DNA from: Sporosarcina sp. ACRSL
GTDB lineage: Bacteria > Bacillota > Bacilli > Bacillales_A > Planococcaceae
NCBI RefSeq assembly: GCF_022346605.1
Contig: NZ_JAKRNT010000014.1
Coordinates: forward strand, 1-64,000
Reading direction: 5' to 3'
DNA: 64,000 nt
The notes under the pieces are model-generated. The model made no database searches and was not told where the DNA came from. It worked only from the letters and a program-made list of their open reading frames with translations. This document shows, piece after piece, positions 46,168-56,377 of this stretch. Positions within the stretch are counted from its first letter, which is position 1. Each line of letters begins with the position of its first letter. The position numbers and the translations under genes are program-made.

Positions 46168-47655
46168 ATGTTTACGAATTTCAGACTGAAATTAACGATG
46201 ATTCTAATCATTTTTTCATTAATTTTATCGATTCTTATAGCTGTCTTTGACTATGTTAAACTGCAAAACACTGTATTAGTCGCTCAAGAAACAAAGATTG
46301 CTATGGCTGAGGATAAAATCATTGATAACCTATCTACGATTGATAAGGTTTACGACTTATTCGATGTGCAAACTACGAAAACGATGGAAGCCTATTCAAT
46401 GGAAATGATTGAAATGTATGAAGAGGAGTCGGATTTCACCAAATGGGACTTCGATTCACTAAAAGAAAAATATAAAATGGACATATTCATTCTCGATCAT
46501 ACGAATACAGTTATACATAGTAGTTTTCCTGAAGACGTAGGTCTGAGTTTTCAAAAATGCTGCCCGGGATTTTCAAACTTATTGGATGAACGGCGGGAAG
46601 GTGAACTGTTCACTTCGGATGGCATGGATATTCAGGCAAAGACAGGTGAAGTAAAAAAGTTCAGTTACATGCCTACACCGGATCATAAGTATTTAATTGA
46701 ATTAGGCTTTCTTTTGGAGGATCAGGAGATTTTTAAGCAGTTTAACTTCCTAAAATCCATCGATGAGCTAGTTGAAGAATACGATGTTATCAATTCGATC
46801 AAAGTGTACAATTCAGGTGGAAATGCTTTAGGCGTGAAGACCGAAAATTTCAAACAAGAGATCATTCAACCGCCATTCCGGGAAGTGTTTGAAAAAGTTA
46901 GAGGAAGCGGAAACCCCGAGGAACTAATGTTGCTAGAAGATGGGAATCGGGTTACATACAGATACATACCTTACTCGGCAGATGAGAGAAAAGGCTTTTC
47001 TACAAATCGGGTAGTCGAAATTGCATACAATCATCACGAAATGACAGAGTTGCTTGCACAATATAAAAACCAATTTCTTCTACAATTGCTCGTCATCCTA
47101 TTTGGCTCGGTGCTCTTATCGTTCTTGATTGCCAGACTCGTTTCCAAACCAATTCATATGGCATTCCACGACAGTCTGACCGGATTAAAAAACCGTTTGG
47201 CAGTGGAAGATGAAATTACGAGAAGACTCGAACGGAAAAATAGTGATGTAGCTTTGATGATGATTGACTTGGATAACTTCAAGTCCGTTAATGATTGTAT
47301 GGGGCATGGCGAAGGGGATCGTATATTGAAAATCGCGGCAGCGACGATTCAAGATACGGTCGGTCCGGGCAATTTTGCTGCAAGAGTTGGCGGCGATGAG
47401 TTTCTAGTCCTTATTGATAGGAAGGAGAGCCCTAATGTCAAACGCATTGCCGATAATTTGCTTCATCGAATAAATGAAAAGATGGAAGCCCAACTGAAAG
47501 AAGTAGGCATCCAAACTTCTATAAGTATCGGTGTTGCTCTTGCAACCGAGCAAGACAATTTCGAAACATTGTATGAAAAGGCAGATCAGGCGCTTTATCA
47601 ATCTAAAGAAAACGGTAAAAACCAATATAAGATTTTTCACCCTATATTAGAATAA
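46168..47655 (+). CDS. Diguanylate cyclase with extracytoplasmic sensor
   Basis: 495 residues. Membrane segments at about 8-28 and 303-325 enclose a sensor region of about 270 residues (CHASE/dCache-like, no family I can name). It contains a CC pair in LSFQKCCPGF. The C-terminal GGDEF domain starts at AFHDSLTGLKNRLA; the active GGDEF is intact at 408-412. The RxxD inhibitory site five residues upstream is absent (PGNF), so product inhibition is not expected. No EAL domain. Synthesises c-di-GMP; the signal is unknown. Monocistronic. Confidence 0.88.
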   Translation: MFTNFRLKLTMILIIFSLILSILIAVFDYVKLQNTVLVAQETKIAMAEDKIIDNLSTIDKVYDLFDVQTTKTMEAYSMEMIEMYEEESDFTKWDFDSLKEKYKMDIFILDHTNTVIHSSFPEDVGLSFQKCCPGFSNLLDERREGELFTSDGMDIQAKTGEVKKFSYMPTPDHKYLIELGFLLEDQEIFKQFNFLKSIDELVEEYDVINSIKVYNSGGNALGVKTENFKQEIIQPPFREVFEKVRGSGNPEELMLLEDGNRVTYRYIPYSADERKGFSTNRVVEIAYNHHEMTELLAQYKNQFLLQLLVILFGSVLLSFLIARLVSKPIHMAFHDSLTGLKNRLAVEDEITRRLERKNSDVALMMIDLDNFKSVNDCMGHGEGDRILKIAAATIQDTVGPGNFAARVGGDEFLVLIDRKESPNVKRIADNLLHRINEKMEAQLKEVGIQTSISIGVALATEQDNFETLYEKADQALYQSKENGKNQYKIFHPILE

Positions 47656-47657
47656 AC

Positions 47658-47686
47658 AAGGGCTGCCCATATTAGGCAGCCCTTTG
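47658..47686. terminator. Bidirectional terminator
   Basis: Perfect stem AAGGGCTGCC/GGCAGCCCTT with a 7-base loop between the converging GGDEF and M3 peptidase genes. Confidence 0.85.
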
Positions 47687-47691
47687 AAATT

Positions 47692-49389
47692 TTATAAAGC
47701 TTTATCGTCGACTGAATTCAACCATGCTTCAATTGTACCGACGACTGATTCAACGCATCCGTCTTCGAATGGGGAAATCAAATTAGCCTCTTTCACCAAC
47801 TCTGTAAACGGCTTTGACCCGCCAAGCTTACATAGATGTAAATAATCTTTCCATGCAGCCTCCCGATCTTCGAACGAACGCTTCCAAAATTGGAATGCGC
47901 AAATTTGTGCCAACGTATAATCGATATAGTAGAAAGGAACTTCGTAAATATGTGACTGGCGTTGCCAAATGGAGCCCGCTTCCAAATAAGGATTTCCATC
48001 GTAATCACGCATTGGCAAATATGTCTTTTCGATTCGTTTCCATTCCGCCTTGCGCTCGGCAGGCGTCATTTCCGGATTTTCGTAAACGACATGCTGGAAT
48101 TCATCTACCGCCACGCCGTACGGTAAGAATAACAAGCCGCTGCTCAAATGGGCGAACTTGTATTTCTCCGTATCCTCCTTGAAGAACAGCTCCATCCATG
48201 GCCAAGTGAAAAACTCCATACTCATAGAATGGATCTCTGCACCTTCATGAGTCGGCCATACGTATTCAGGAATACCGATATTCCGGCTCGAGTACACTTG
48301 GAAGGCATGTCCCGCTTCGTGTGTCAGTACATCGATATCACCTGAAGTCCCGTTAAAGTTCGAGAAGATGAAAGGCGAATCATAATCATCAATGAATGTA
48401 CAGTAGCCTCCTGTCTCTTTTCCTTTCTTCGCTTCAAGATCAAGAAGATGCTTGTCAGTCATATACTTGAAAAACTCATTCGTTTCCGGAGAAAGTTCAG
48501 CATACATCTTTTTACCGTTTTCAATAATCCACTCAGGCGTTCCTTTCGGCGTGGCATTGCCGCTGAGGAAGTTGAGGGATTGGTCATAAAACTTTAGCTT
48601 ATCGACACCGATCCGTTCAGCTTGTCGCTCATACAATTTTGAAGCAAGCGGTACAATATAGTCACGTACTTGATCACGGAAGTTTTTCACCATATCTGCA
48701 TCGTAGCCAATACGGTTCATCCGAGCATAGCCAAGCTCCACGAAGTTTTTGAACCCTAATTTTGTTGCGATTTCATGTCTTACTTTAACGAGGTCATCAT
48801 AGATACGGTCAAATGTATCTCCGTTTTCGGCATAAAAGGTATAGGCTGCTTCCATTGCAGACTTCCTGACGCCTCTGTCAGTTGACTCCGCATACGGTCC
48901 GAGCTGTGGGAGTGTTAACGTCTTCCCGTCAAATTCAATTTGAGCGGATGCAACAAGTTTGGCATATTCGGAAGTGAGCTTGTTTTCCTGTTGGAGGAGC
49001 GGAAGAACTTCCGGTGAAAAGGATTTGATCGCGTTGTCGGCTAAAGCGAACAGCTGGGTACCCCATTTCTCTTCCAATTCTTTTCGATAAGGTGTTACGA
49101 CTAACTCTTTGTAGAACGCAGTACTCAGTTCTTGGAATTCCGGTCCAATCTCATCGAAATATTCCCGTTCTTTTTGATAAAATTCATCATTGGTATCGAT
49201 GGATGAACGGATATACATTATGTTCGATTGAGTGGAATAATTTCTTCCAATTGCATTTAGCTTTTCAATAATACTGTTCTGTTCTTCAAAGGAGTTTGCA
49301 GAACGGAATTGTTCCAGCAGACCGTAAAATTCTTTTTTAATGAGGTCCATATCAGGTCTTTTGTACTGATACTCTTCAAAAGTAAACAT
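47692..49389 (-). CDS. M3 family oligoendopeptidase
   Basis: Zinc metallopeptidase of about 565 residues in the PepF/M3B group, cytoplasmic degradation of oligopeptides. The zinc motif LTHEAGHAFQVY (HExxH) is near 345, followed by the Glu in HEGAEIHSMSMEF. GGYCTFIDDY precedes it as usual. I use the second ATG (49389), 8 bases after GGGGG; the first ATG at 49395 nearly touches that site. The N-terminal helical part (TFEEYQYKRPDMDLIKKEF) is typical. Stands alone. Confidence 0.92.
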   Translation of the reverse strand: MFTFEEYQYKRPDMDLIKKEFYGLLEQFRSANSFEEQNSIIEKLNAIGRNYSTQSNIMYIRSSIDTNDEFYQKEREYFDEIGPEFQELSTAFYKELVVTPYRKELEEKWGTQLFALADNAIKSFSPEVLPLLQQENKLTSEYAKLVASAQIEFDGKTLTLPQLGPYAESTDRGVRKSAMEAAYTFYAENGDTFDRIYDDLVKVRHEIATKLGFKNFVELGYARMNRIGYDADMVKNFRDQVRDYIVPLASKLYERQAERIGVDKLKFYDQSLNFLSGNATPKGTPEWIIENGKKMYAELSPETNEFFKYMTDKHLLDLEAKKGKETGGYCTFIDDYDSPFIFSNFNGTSGDIDVLTHEAGHAFQVYSSRNIGIPEYVWPTHEGAEIHSMSMEFFTWPWMELFFKEDTEKYKFAHLSSGLLFLPYGVAVDEFQHVVYENPEMTPAERKAEWKRIEKTYLPMRDYDGNPYLEAGSIWQRQSHIYEVPFYYIDYTLAQICAFQFWKRSFEDREAAWKDYLHLCKLGGSKPFTELVKEANLISPFEDGCVESVVGTIEAWLNSVDDKAL

Positions 49390-49573
49390 TGTCATTCCCC
49401 CGTGATCTATTAGTGTGAATACAATTCACTATCTTCATTGTTAACTAACCATTGGGAAAATGCAAAAGAAAGTTCGTGTGTTGAACTGATTTTTTGACGT
49501 GTAGGAATACGTGACCATTCTATGTTGTTTGCTGTAAGATGGGAAGGACAAACTATATGTGAGGATGAGACGA

Positions 49574-49861
49574 TTGGAAATTATTGAATATAGCATGATT
49601 GAACTTATTGATCCGACGGGTATTTTGACAGGGATTCGCTACGAATTTCGCATATACGTAAAATTCGATGAGGAAGATGAGCTTTATAATGAAAAGGGAA
49701 CCGGCATACGGGTGATTTATGCCGTCGATGAGGGAGAGGGGAAATTGGCATCGTATCATCTTTTTGATCGTGCTACTGAGCAAGTTCTCGATTTCGATCT
49801 TGAGGATAATGAAATTGCCCAACTCGCCGCTTTTTGTGAGGAACATTTGGAGGAAGAGTGA
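49574..49861 (+). CDS. DUF6509 family protein
   Basis: About 95 residues. The sequence EIIEYSMIELIDPTGILTGIRYEF, then DELYNEKGTGIRVIYAVD, and the acidic end AAFCEEHLEEE match the DUF6509 pattern of Bacillales small proteins. Start uncertain: TTG 49574 has GAGG at 9 bases and gives the family-like N-terminus; GTG 49559 and ATG 49565 are alternatives. Soluble, acidic; function unknown. Followed by a strong shared terminator. Confidence 0.75.
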   Translation: MEIIEYSMIELIDPTGILTGIRYEFRIYVKFDEEDELYNEKGTGIRVIYAVDEGEGKLASYHLFDRATEQVLDFDLEDNEIAQLAAFCEEHLEEE

Positions 49862-49876
49862 TGATTGTTGACAGAA

Positions 49877-49915
49877 AAAATCGTTGAAACGGATTCCGTC
49901 CGTTTCAACGATTTT
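49877..49915. terminator. Bidirectional terminator
   Basis: 17-bp perfect stem beginning AAAATCGTTGAAACGGA with a 5-base loop; A4/T4 flanks. Serves the DUF6509 gene and the convergent chemoreceptor gene. Confidence 0.9.
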
Positions 49916-49919
49916 CATT

Positions 49920-51608
49920 TTAAAAAGTAAAGCGGTTGACTTCTTTCTGGAGGTTTTCAGCAAGCCCTGCAAGTGTTTGCGAGCTAGTGGAAATCTCTTC
50001 GTTCACTGCTAGCTGCTCTTCGGTAGCTGCACTCGTTTCTTGTGCTGTGAATGCTGTCGATTCCGCAAGCTTTTTCACTTCTTTCGAAGAGTTGGCGATC
50101 GTATCGGTCATGGAGCGGATTTTCTTAATCGCTTCCGTGACAATTGATACGTTGTCATTTACTGCATTGACGGACTGTTCGATTTCAATGAATGTATTGA
50201 GTGAATCTTCAGTAGCTGATAAACCGTCCTTAACGCTTTTACTACCTGTATTGATTGCATCGACTGCTTTTTTGGTGGCAGATTGAATGGCATGGATCAT
50301 AACACCGATTTCAGCAGCTGATGATTTGGACTGCTCGGCGAGATTGCGTACTTCCTCTGCAACGACCGCAAAGCCTTTTCCGTGCTCCCCGGCACGTGCC
50401 GCTTCAATCGCTGCGTTTAATGCTAGTAAATTCGTCTGTTCAGAAATAGCAGTGATCAAAGAAGTGACTTGCTCAATCTCTGCGGACTGCTTCGCCATCG
50501 ATTGGATAATGGCGGCGGCTTCCTGAATGATTGCATCGGTGTTAGACATTTGACCTGACAGACTTTCAATTGTCGAAGAGCCAGCTTCTACATGTCCAAT
50601 CACTGTTTTCATCGCATCTAGCATTGTTGAATTGCTGTCTGCGATCTGGTTTACATCTTCCGTCAATTGAGATACGGAATTGACTGTTTCGCTCACGAGA
50701 TCCGATTGGTTTTCGCTATCCCGCATATTTTTTTCCGATGCGGAAGCGACCATTTCGGAAGAGGCAAGACTTTCCTCGGAACTGGCTGATAATTGCTCAG
50801 CCTGCGCTGCCAGCTGATGTGACGAAAAGCGAATTTGTTCCATCAGGTTTTTTAAGTCATCCGTCATTCGATTGAATGCGTTGGCCATCAAACCTATTTC
50901 ATCTTTGTTCCTTATGTTGACGTGTTCTACAGACAAATCTCCGGTAGCAATCCGTTCAATTGCAGCTGTCATCTTTTTCACCGGATTTCCGATGCCGCGG
51001 CTGATCATAAAACCTACGACCAATGAAATGAAGACGGCTAGGGCAATGAAAATAAGTGTAAGCAGATGGATGAAGTTTGTCATTTGCGACAACTCATCCC
51101 GTGACTTTTGCATTTCCAATTGTTGCCTTTCTTTCAATTCAGTCGCTTTCTCCATAATCTGCAAGTTGACGTTATTCGCTTCCCTTAAGAGGTTACGGTT
51201 TTGCGTTTCGTTCGCCCTCATCAAACTATAGCTGATTTCATCCACCATTTCGCTGAATTGCATATGTAAATGTTTAATTTCCTCGACAATCACAGTGTCA
51301 TTCGTATAACTAAAAGCTTCACCCATCTCGTTGATCAATTCGGTAGCATTGGCTGTCGATTCATCACGTTGGCTGACAAATTCCGATGTTTTAAATAAAA
51401 CATAACTACTGATGGCAATATACCTTTCTTTTTGTGCACTGATCAATTCGTCTGATAAATTGATCTTATAAGCTCGGTCATCGATCAATAGTGCAAACTC
51501 ATCATTCATCTTCTTCGTAGCGAAGAAAGATGCACCCCCCATAATGAGCATAATGGCAAGAATAATGGAAAATCCCGCCCAAATCTTCTTGGATACTGAT
51601 AAATTCAT
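49920..51608 (-). CDS. Methyl-accepting chemotaxis protein
   Basis: 562 residues: TM1 (8-30), four-helix-bundle type ligand domain (about 31-185), TM2 (about 187-208), HAMP (209-262) and the cytoplasmic signalling coiled coil. The hairpin tip [38 protein letters not shown] binds CheA/CheW. Methylation helices flank it. The ligand is unknown. The hydrophilic C-terminus lacks a CheR-docking pentapeptide. Monocistronic. The 287 bases upstream hold no feature I can support beyond A/T-rich promoter-like sequence. Confidence 0.93.
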   Translation of the reverse strand: MNLSVSKKIWAGFSIILAIMLIMGGASFFATKKMNDEFALLIDDRAYKINLSDELISAQKERYIAISSYVLFKTSEFVSQRDESTANATELINEMGEAFSYTNDTVIVEEIKHLHMQFSEMVDEISYSLMRANETQNRNLLREANNVNLQIMEKATELKERQQLEMQKSRDELSQMTNFIHLLTLIFIALAVFISLVVGFMISRGIGNPVKKMTAAIERIATGDLSVEHVNIRNKDEIGLMANAFNRMTDDLKNLMEQIRFSSHQLAAQAEQLSASSEESLASSEMVASASEKNMRDSENQSDLVSETVNSVSQLTEDVNQIADSNSTMLDAMKTVIGHVEAGSSTIESLSGQMSNTDAIIQEAAAIIQSMAKQSAEIEQVTSLITAISEQTNLLALNAAIEAARAGEHGKGFAVVAEEVRNLAEQSKSSAAEIGVMIHAIQSATKKAVDAINTGSKSVKDGLSATEDSLNTFIEIEQSVNAVNDNVSIVTEAIKKIRSMTDTIANSSKEVKKLAESTAFTAQETSAATEEQLAVNEEISTSSQTLAGLAENLQKEVNRFTF

Positions 51609-51895
51609 GAAATAAGTCCCCCTAAATTATATCTATCTATGCAGTACATACATACTATTATACTTATTCAAGAAAATAATACTATATAAATATTTACAAA
51701 AATTTAGCGATTACGAGAAATTAAATTGTTACTATAATGTGTCAGTTTATTACGAAAACCAATCGGATGAAGACTAATTATGTGTTTTTTATTGATAAAT
51801 AGTAGATAATATGTAGAGTAGAGATGTAGAGAAATCTGATGAGACAGATTTCTTATGTATTCGCCCAAATTTAAAGACAAATGGAGTGTTTATAG

Positions 51896-52879
51896 ATGAG
51901 CAATGAGATTGTCGATATTACTATCATTGGCGGGGGACCAACAGGATTATTTGCTTCGTTTTATGCGGGCATGCGTGAAATGTCGGTAAAAATCATCGAC
52001 AGCTTACCACAACTGGGAGGACAGTTAATCGAGCTATATCCGGATAAATACATTTACGACGTAGGTGGTTTTCCAAAAATCCTCGCGAAGGATCTCGTCG
52101 CGAACCTTGTCACTCAAGCGCATTATGCGAAGCCTGAAATTCTCCTTGGCGAAACCGCACTTTCTGCGACACGCGAAGGCGACCATTTTGTCCTTAAAAC
52201 GGATAAAGGCGTCCATTTGACACGTACGATTTTGTTGACTGCCGGAATCGGGGCATTCCAGCCACGTAAAATCGGATTGGCTGAAGAGGTTGAATTTGAA
52301 GGCAAAACATTGCATTACGGAATTAAAGATCTTTCTTTATTCAAAGGAAAAGATGTTCTCGTATGCGGTGGGGGAGATTCGGCGGTAGATTGGGCATTGA
52401 TGCTTGAAGATATCGCATCAAACGTTTCTCTCGTCCATAGACGCGAACGCTTTACGGCACATGAAACGAGTGTAAACCAATTGATGTCATCGAAAGTGAA
52501 TGTGCTTACTTCCCGTTCTGTCAAATCGATTGTCGGTGAAGACGGAAATGTCAATGAAGTTGTTATCGCTCAAAAGGACGGGTCCGAAGAAACATTGCAT
52601 GTCGATCATGTCATCGTCAATTACGGTAACATCTCATCTCTTGGAGCAATTAAAGAGTGGGGACTTGAAATGGACCGCAACTCAATTATCGTCAATTCCC
52701 GTATGGAAACGAATATAGAAGGGATCTACGCAGCGGGGGACGTCACATCCTATGACGGGAAAGTGAAACTCATTGCTGTTGGTTTAGGGGAAGCTCCAAC
52801 TGCAGTGAACCACGCTAAAGCGTTTATCGATCCAAAAGCGAGACTGCAACCATTGCACAGTACAAGTGTATTTAATTAA
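51896..52879 (+). CDS. Ferredoxin/flavodoxin-NADP reductase (YumC type)
   Basis: 327 residues, thioredoxin-reductase-like FAD protein without the CxxC redox pair, hence the FNR2 (YumC) group. FAD motif IIGGGPTGLFASFYAGMR, NADP motif VCGGGDSAVDWALML and C-terminal FAD motif IYAAGDVTSYDGKVKLIAVGLGEAP are all present. It moves electrons between NADPH and ferredoxin or flavodoxin. A stacked hairpin terminator follows immediately. Confidence 0.93.
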   Translation: MSNEIVDITIIGGGPTGLFASFYAGMREMSVKIIDSLPQLGGQLIELYPDKYIYDVGGFPKILAKDLVANLVTQAHYAKPEILLGETALSATREGDHFVLKTDKGVHLTRTILLTAGIGAFQPRKIGLAEEVEFEGKTLHYGIKDLSLFKGKDVLVCGGGDSAVDWALMLEDIASNVSLVHRRERFTAHETSVNQLMSSKVNVLTSRSVKSIVGEDGNVNEVVIAQKDGSEETLHVDHVIVNYGNISSLGAIKEWGLEMDRNSIIVNSRMETNIEGIYAAGDVTSYDGKVKLIAVGLGEAPTAVNHAKAFIDPKARLQPLHSTSVFN

Positions 52880-52907
52880 AAAAACCGGCTAAATGCCGGT
52901 TTTTTTC
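52878..52907. terminator. Bidirectional terminator
   Basis: ACCGGC/GCCGGT stem extended by A-T pairs, 5-base loop, T-run. It lies between the FNR gene and the convergent DUF1648 gene. Confidence 0.9.
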
Positions 52908-52908
52908 T

Positions 52909-54015
52909 TTATAGAAAAAATGTAATTGCCAATATGAGGAGCAAAGGAACGAAAACAATTAAATAACCGATCGGATTTCCGAAGTTTATCGTCCAACCGA
53001 CCCCGAATCTCTTTTCAACAAAGATGGATGGGTCGTTTTTATTCACATAAAAGACGCCAGCTTTCCAATAGGCATCTTCATCGTGGTCCGTGATACCAGG
53101 GGCAGGTTCCTCGTCAATATCCAGTTGAATACGAGATCCCCCTTGACCAACTTTGAAAGCGTAAAACGCGGTCGCTACCAATATGATGAAAAGGAATCCT
53201 AAAGGCATCGCCATCATGAGAATGGGTCCGCCCAAGTTTCCGTGGATCGTTGTCAATTGAAGGAATCCAATTAGGACTGTTGATAACACTGATGTTAAAA
53301 ACAGAAACCAACTAGTGTATTTCCTGAACGATAATTGTTGAATGCGTGATGTGCTCCTTTTTGAAGCATTCAGTTTGACACCCGACTTCTTTGTAAATGC
53401 ATTGATGGAGAGCGTCATTCCTTGCATAATAAGCAGAATGAGCAGAGATGCAATGACGGAAAACGGATTTTTCTCAGTGAGGGCATCAGGCTGTCCGTTC
53501 GGTCCCCAGTGAGTTGGAATCATGTCAGGCATTACGGCGTATTGGGTCGCAGTGTAGATCATTAATCCGACCGTTATTGTCATTGGTAATGCGAACATGA
53601 ACGATGGCAGCATTTCGTCATTGGAACGGCTCGTCAAGTCTACAACTCTTACTTTTTTAAGATCATCTCCCCACTTATGTTCACGTTTCCTTTTCATTGT
53701 TTTAATATGAAAATACAAGTATAGCAACATGCTGATGAAAAGGATTCCGAACTGAAGGAGTAGAGCAGTGAAAACAATTTGCTCTTCTTGAAATTCATTT
53801 CCTACACTAAAAAACAAGAAGACGAGAAGAGCAATCAAACCGATTAAGAAAACTGTTGCCGAATAGGTTTTCTTAAAGCGAGTGAGAATCTCATCCTCCG
53901 TATACCCTTCGGGGATCGTCACTCCAAAAACGATTGTTTTCTTTAAGAGAAACGGGATCGCAGCCTGCATAACGGTTAGAAATATAATGATCACCAAAAA
54001 TAAAGAAAATGCCAT
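52909..54015 (-). CDS. DUF1648/DUF5808 multi-pass membrane protein
   Basis: 368 residues with about eight membrane segments. The DUF1648 motif MPDMIPTHWGPNGQPDAL is near 160-177, as in SdpI-type immunity proteins. The C-terminal DUF5808 stretch is YWKAGVFYVNKNDPSIFVEKRFGVGWTINFGNP. It starts 3 bases after the upstream GntR gene, with GGAGGG inside that gene's end, so the two form an operon. Membrane-stress or bacteriocin/immunity-like function is possible but not shown. Confidence 0.8.
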   Translation of the reverse strand: MAFSLFLVIIIFLTVMQAAIPFLLKKTIVFGVTIPEGYTEDEILTRFKKTYSATVFLIGLIALLVFLFFSVGNEFQEEQIVFTALLLQFGILFISMLLYLYFHIKTMKRKREHKWGDDLKKVRVVDLTSRSNDEMLPSFMFALPMTITVGLMIYTATQYAVMPDMIPTHWGPNGQPDALTEKNPFSVIASLLILLIMQGMTLSINAFTKKSGVKLNASKRSTSRIQQLSFRKYTSWFLFLTSVLSTVLIGFLQLTTIHGNLGGPILMMAMPLGFLFIILVATAFYAFKVGQGGSRIQLDIDEEPAPGITDHDEDAYWKAGVFYVNKNDPSIFVEKRFGVGWTINFGNPIGYLIVFVPLLLILAITFFL

Positions 54016-54018
54016 AGT

Positions 54019-54402
54019 TCATCCCTCCGTAATTTCCGCAATGATAGATGAGGCAAATGATAATATCTGTTCCTCGTCCATTCCATACACGATTGACTCT
54101 GCAATGAGCGGTTTCATATACAATTTTATCCGTTCCATTTGTACCTCGCTCGGACCGTTAGTCGCTATCGAATTTATAACAGCGCCTGACTTCGGAATAA
54201 TTTCAATTATGTTTTTCCTCTCCAGCTCATGGTACGCTTTGTTCACCGTATGCATATTGACGCCGAGGTCGGCTGCTAAAGACCGGACGGAAGGCAATAC
54301 TTCTGCTGCTTGCAACTTTCCAGTCGCGATTAATTCAATTAATTGATTCGCCAATTGGGTATATATCGGTATTTCTGAAGTTGGTTCAATTTGAATGAAC
54401 AT
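54019..54402 (-). CDS. GntR regulator, YtrA subfamily
   Basis: About 127 residues: winged-helix DNA-binding domain (SEIPIYTQLANQLIELIATGKL, LPSVRSLAADLGVNMHTVNKAYHELE) with a short C-terminal helical tail, the YtrA layout. ATG 54402 is preceded by GGAGGGG at 6 bases. Such regulators usually repress their own operon, here with the DUF1648 membrane protein; a palindrome over its promoter supports this. Confidence 0.88.
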   Translation of the reverse strand: MFIQIEPTSEIPIYTQLANQLIELIATGKLQAAEVLPSVRSLAADLGVNMHTVNKAYHELERKNIIEIIPKSGAVINSIATNGPSEVQMERIKLYMKPLIAESIVYGMDEEQILSFASSIIAEITEG

Positions 54403-54419
54403 ATGTTGCCCCTCCATTC

Positions 54420-54440
54420 TGTTCTAATATCATTATAACA
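54420..54440 (-). promoter_or_regulatory. Operator-like palindrome over the GntR promoter
   Basis: A 21-bp imperfect palindrome (TGTT-N-TAAT arms, 8 of 10 positions symmetric) overlaps an extended -10 (TGTTATAAT on the minus strand), 18 bases upstream of the GntR ATG. Likely self-repression site. Confidence 0.55.
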
Positions 54441-54471
54441 GAAATCAGGTTATAAATATACCTTTCCAATT

Positions 54472-54499
54472 AAAAACCCGTTGAACTATTTTCAACGGG
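54472..54499 (-). terminator. Terminator of the polysaccharide deacetylase gene
   Basis: Minus-strand stem CCCGTTGAA/TTCAACGGG with a 5-base loop followed by TTTTTAATT. The stop codon lies inside the 5' arm. Confidence 0.85.
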
Positions 54500-56006
54500 C
54501 CACTTCCAATTCTCTAACCGTGACAAAATCATAGCCTTCATTTTTCAAATACGTAAGAACGTCATCAAGTCCATCAGCGGTTGACTGGTGGATGTCATGC
54601 ATTAAAATAATACTTCCATCCTTCACTTTCTCTTTCACTACTCGAAGAATTCGTGCAGGATCGCGATATTTCCAATCAAGCGTATCGACATCCCATAAGA
54701 CGAAAGGCAAGCCAATTGTAGACTCGACCTTGTCATTGACAGCTCCGTAAGGCGGTCTGAATGCCTCCACCTTTTGTCCGGTAACTTCTTCAATAATTGC
54801 GGAAGTTTTATTGATTTCTTTGGTGATACGGTCAGGACCTAATTTTGTCAAGTCTGCATGTGTCCACGTATGGTTGCCTAGTTCATGGCCGGCCTCCTTT
54901 AATTCATTAACGATGTCAGGATAATATTCGACACGGCTGCCGAGCATGAAAAAGGTTGCTTTGGCTTCATGCTTTTGAAGTGTCTTCAAAATCTGTCTCG
55001 TCACTTTTGGATCAGGGCCATCATCAAACGTCAAGGCGACTTTTTTTCGTGTAGTTTCAGAAGTTGGTAATTCGGATTTTTTGCCTAAAGATGTATCTAA
55101 ACTTCCTTCAGTTTCATTATTTTGCTCATCATGATTTACTTCGTTTATGATACCATCGGATTGTTGATCGGGGATTGCAATTACATCTTCTGCAGCTTCT
55201 GGCTTAAATTCAGCTGCTAACAAATCTTGGATCGTATGAATAGGAACGGAGACGATAGGAGGCCCTACAAATGAGTCTGCTATTGTGTTTTCGTCATAGT
55301 AAATAATAATTGCCTCATCTGTAATGGCAAAGTTCCTGTAGTTCATCCAACGGGGTTCGGTAAAACGTTCCACTTCATTATGGGAAAGATGTGCTTGTAA
55401 CGATTTATCCTGTAGTATTGCACCTCGCACTAACGAAGAGAACGTCTGCAAACGGTTAAGATCACCATCAAGTATATCTCGGATGGAAAAACTTTCGCCG
55501 GTCTCCGGGTTCAAGTGGAACGAGCGAATTTCTATTTTACCGATTGCGGCATCGCTGAAACTGCTGCTATTGACCAGGACAAACGAGTAGTTACCTGAAG
55601 CATGAGGCATTGTTTCATAGGAGATATTCAATTCGCTTGTAGTTTCTGTTTGTACCCGTTTTTTTTCAAACATCAATTCCATATATCGACTTTGAGCTTC
55701 GTCTATATAGTCCTTTACTTCCTTATTGAACTTGTTATGTATGCTTTGCGGGTATTGTATAGCAAAAGGGGCGTTTTGATCATTTGATGTTTTTGTTATG
55801 ATTTTAATGCCAGGATAGTTGGAATCGATTTGTTCGGTTTCAATCGGGGAAGCGGTTATCATTTCCTTCTCATCAGGCTGCGAAGCGATTGGATCATTTT
55901 CCATTTCAAAAATTAAATAAATGGCGGACAGTGTCAAAAGGACAATAGAAATGGAAAACGAAATGTCAATCCAAACTGAACGCGCCTTGTGACGCTCTCT
56001 ATTCAT
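54492..56006 (-). CDS. Membrane-anchored polysaccharide deacetylase with RsiV-like domain
   Basis: About 504 residues: a cytoplasmic basic N-terminus, one membrane anchor (about 16-34), an extracellular DUF4163/DUF3298-type domain (about 60-275) and a C-terminal NodB deacetylase (about 315-500). NodB motifs: LTFDDGPD (metal Asp), GNHTWTHADL (HxxxH), RPPYGAVN, and LMHDIHQ. Acts on peptidoglycan or other cell-wall glycans by family inference. ATG 56006 has AAGGGAG 9 bases upstream. The two-domain fusion is known in Bacilli (PdaC-like). Confidence 0.88.
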   Translation of the reverse strand: MNRERHKARSVWIDISFSISIVLLTLSAIYLIFEMENDPIASQPDEKEMITASPIETEQIDSNYPGIKIITKTSNDQNAPFAIQYPQSIHNKFNKEVKDYIDEAQSRYMELMFEKKRVQTETTSELNISYETMPHASGNYSFVLVNSSSFSDAAIGKIEIRSFHLNPETGESFSIRDILDGDLNRLQTFSSLVRGAILQDKSLQAHLSHNEVERFTEPRWMNYRNFAITDEAIIIYYDENTIADSFVGPPIVSVPIHTIQDLLAAEFKPEAAEDVIAIPDQQSDGIINEVNHDEQNNETEGSLDTSLGKKSELPTSETTRKKVALTFDDGPDPKVTRQILKTLQKHEAKATFFMLGSRVEYYPDIVNELKEAGHELGNHTWTHADLTKLGPDRITKEINKTSAIIEEVTGQKVEAFRPPYGAVNDKVESTIGLPFVLWDVDTLDWKYRDPARILRVVKEKVKDGSIILMHDIHQSTADGLDDVLTYLKNEGYDFVTVRELEVAR

Positions 56007-56377
56007 ATAGTGCGGCTCCCTTAAATTATTAAATATTAAAAACCTATCAAACATCTTGTTTGGTCTTCTTGAAAGTTAGACGGAACTACTCTATGAATAG
56101 TTTCAAATAAACAAGAAAAATGTCGATTCTTTCATACTAGTAGTATACAACACTTTTGGCTTCCTTTGGGATGGGGAAATAAGGACATAAGGAATATAAG
56201 TTGCCTAAAAAAATGGAGAAAAGCTGTTCATTATTGAAAGGTATTGTGGTATACTATCTGATGCCCGGATCTTGCAAATACGGGTGAGCTGTTATGTGTT
56301 TACAATCGAATATATTGTTAAACCGATCAAGCTGTTATTTCTACTGCAAAGAAAACAAACAGAAGGTGGTCGAGGAA
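56007..56377. promoter_or_regulatory. Divergent intergenic region, deacetylase/trhO
   Basis: 371 bases without a gene. On the plus strand an extended -10 (TG-G-TATACT, 56250-56255) precedes a small hairpin CCCG...CGGG (56264-56284) in the trhO leader. A short palindrome ATACTA-G-TAGTAT lies at about 56135-56147. I recognise no riboswitch. Confidence 0.4.
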
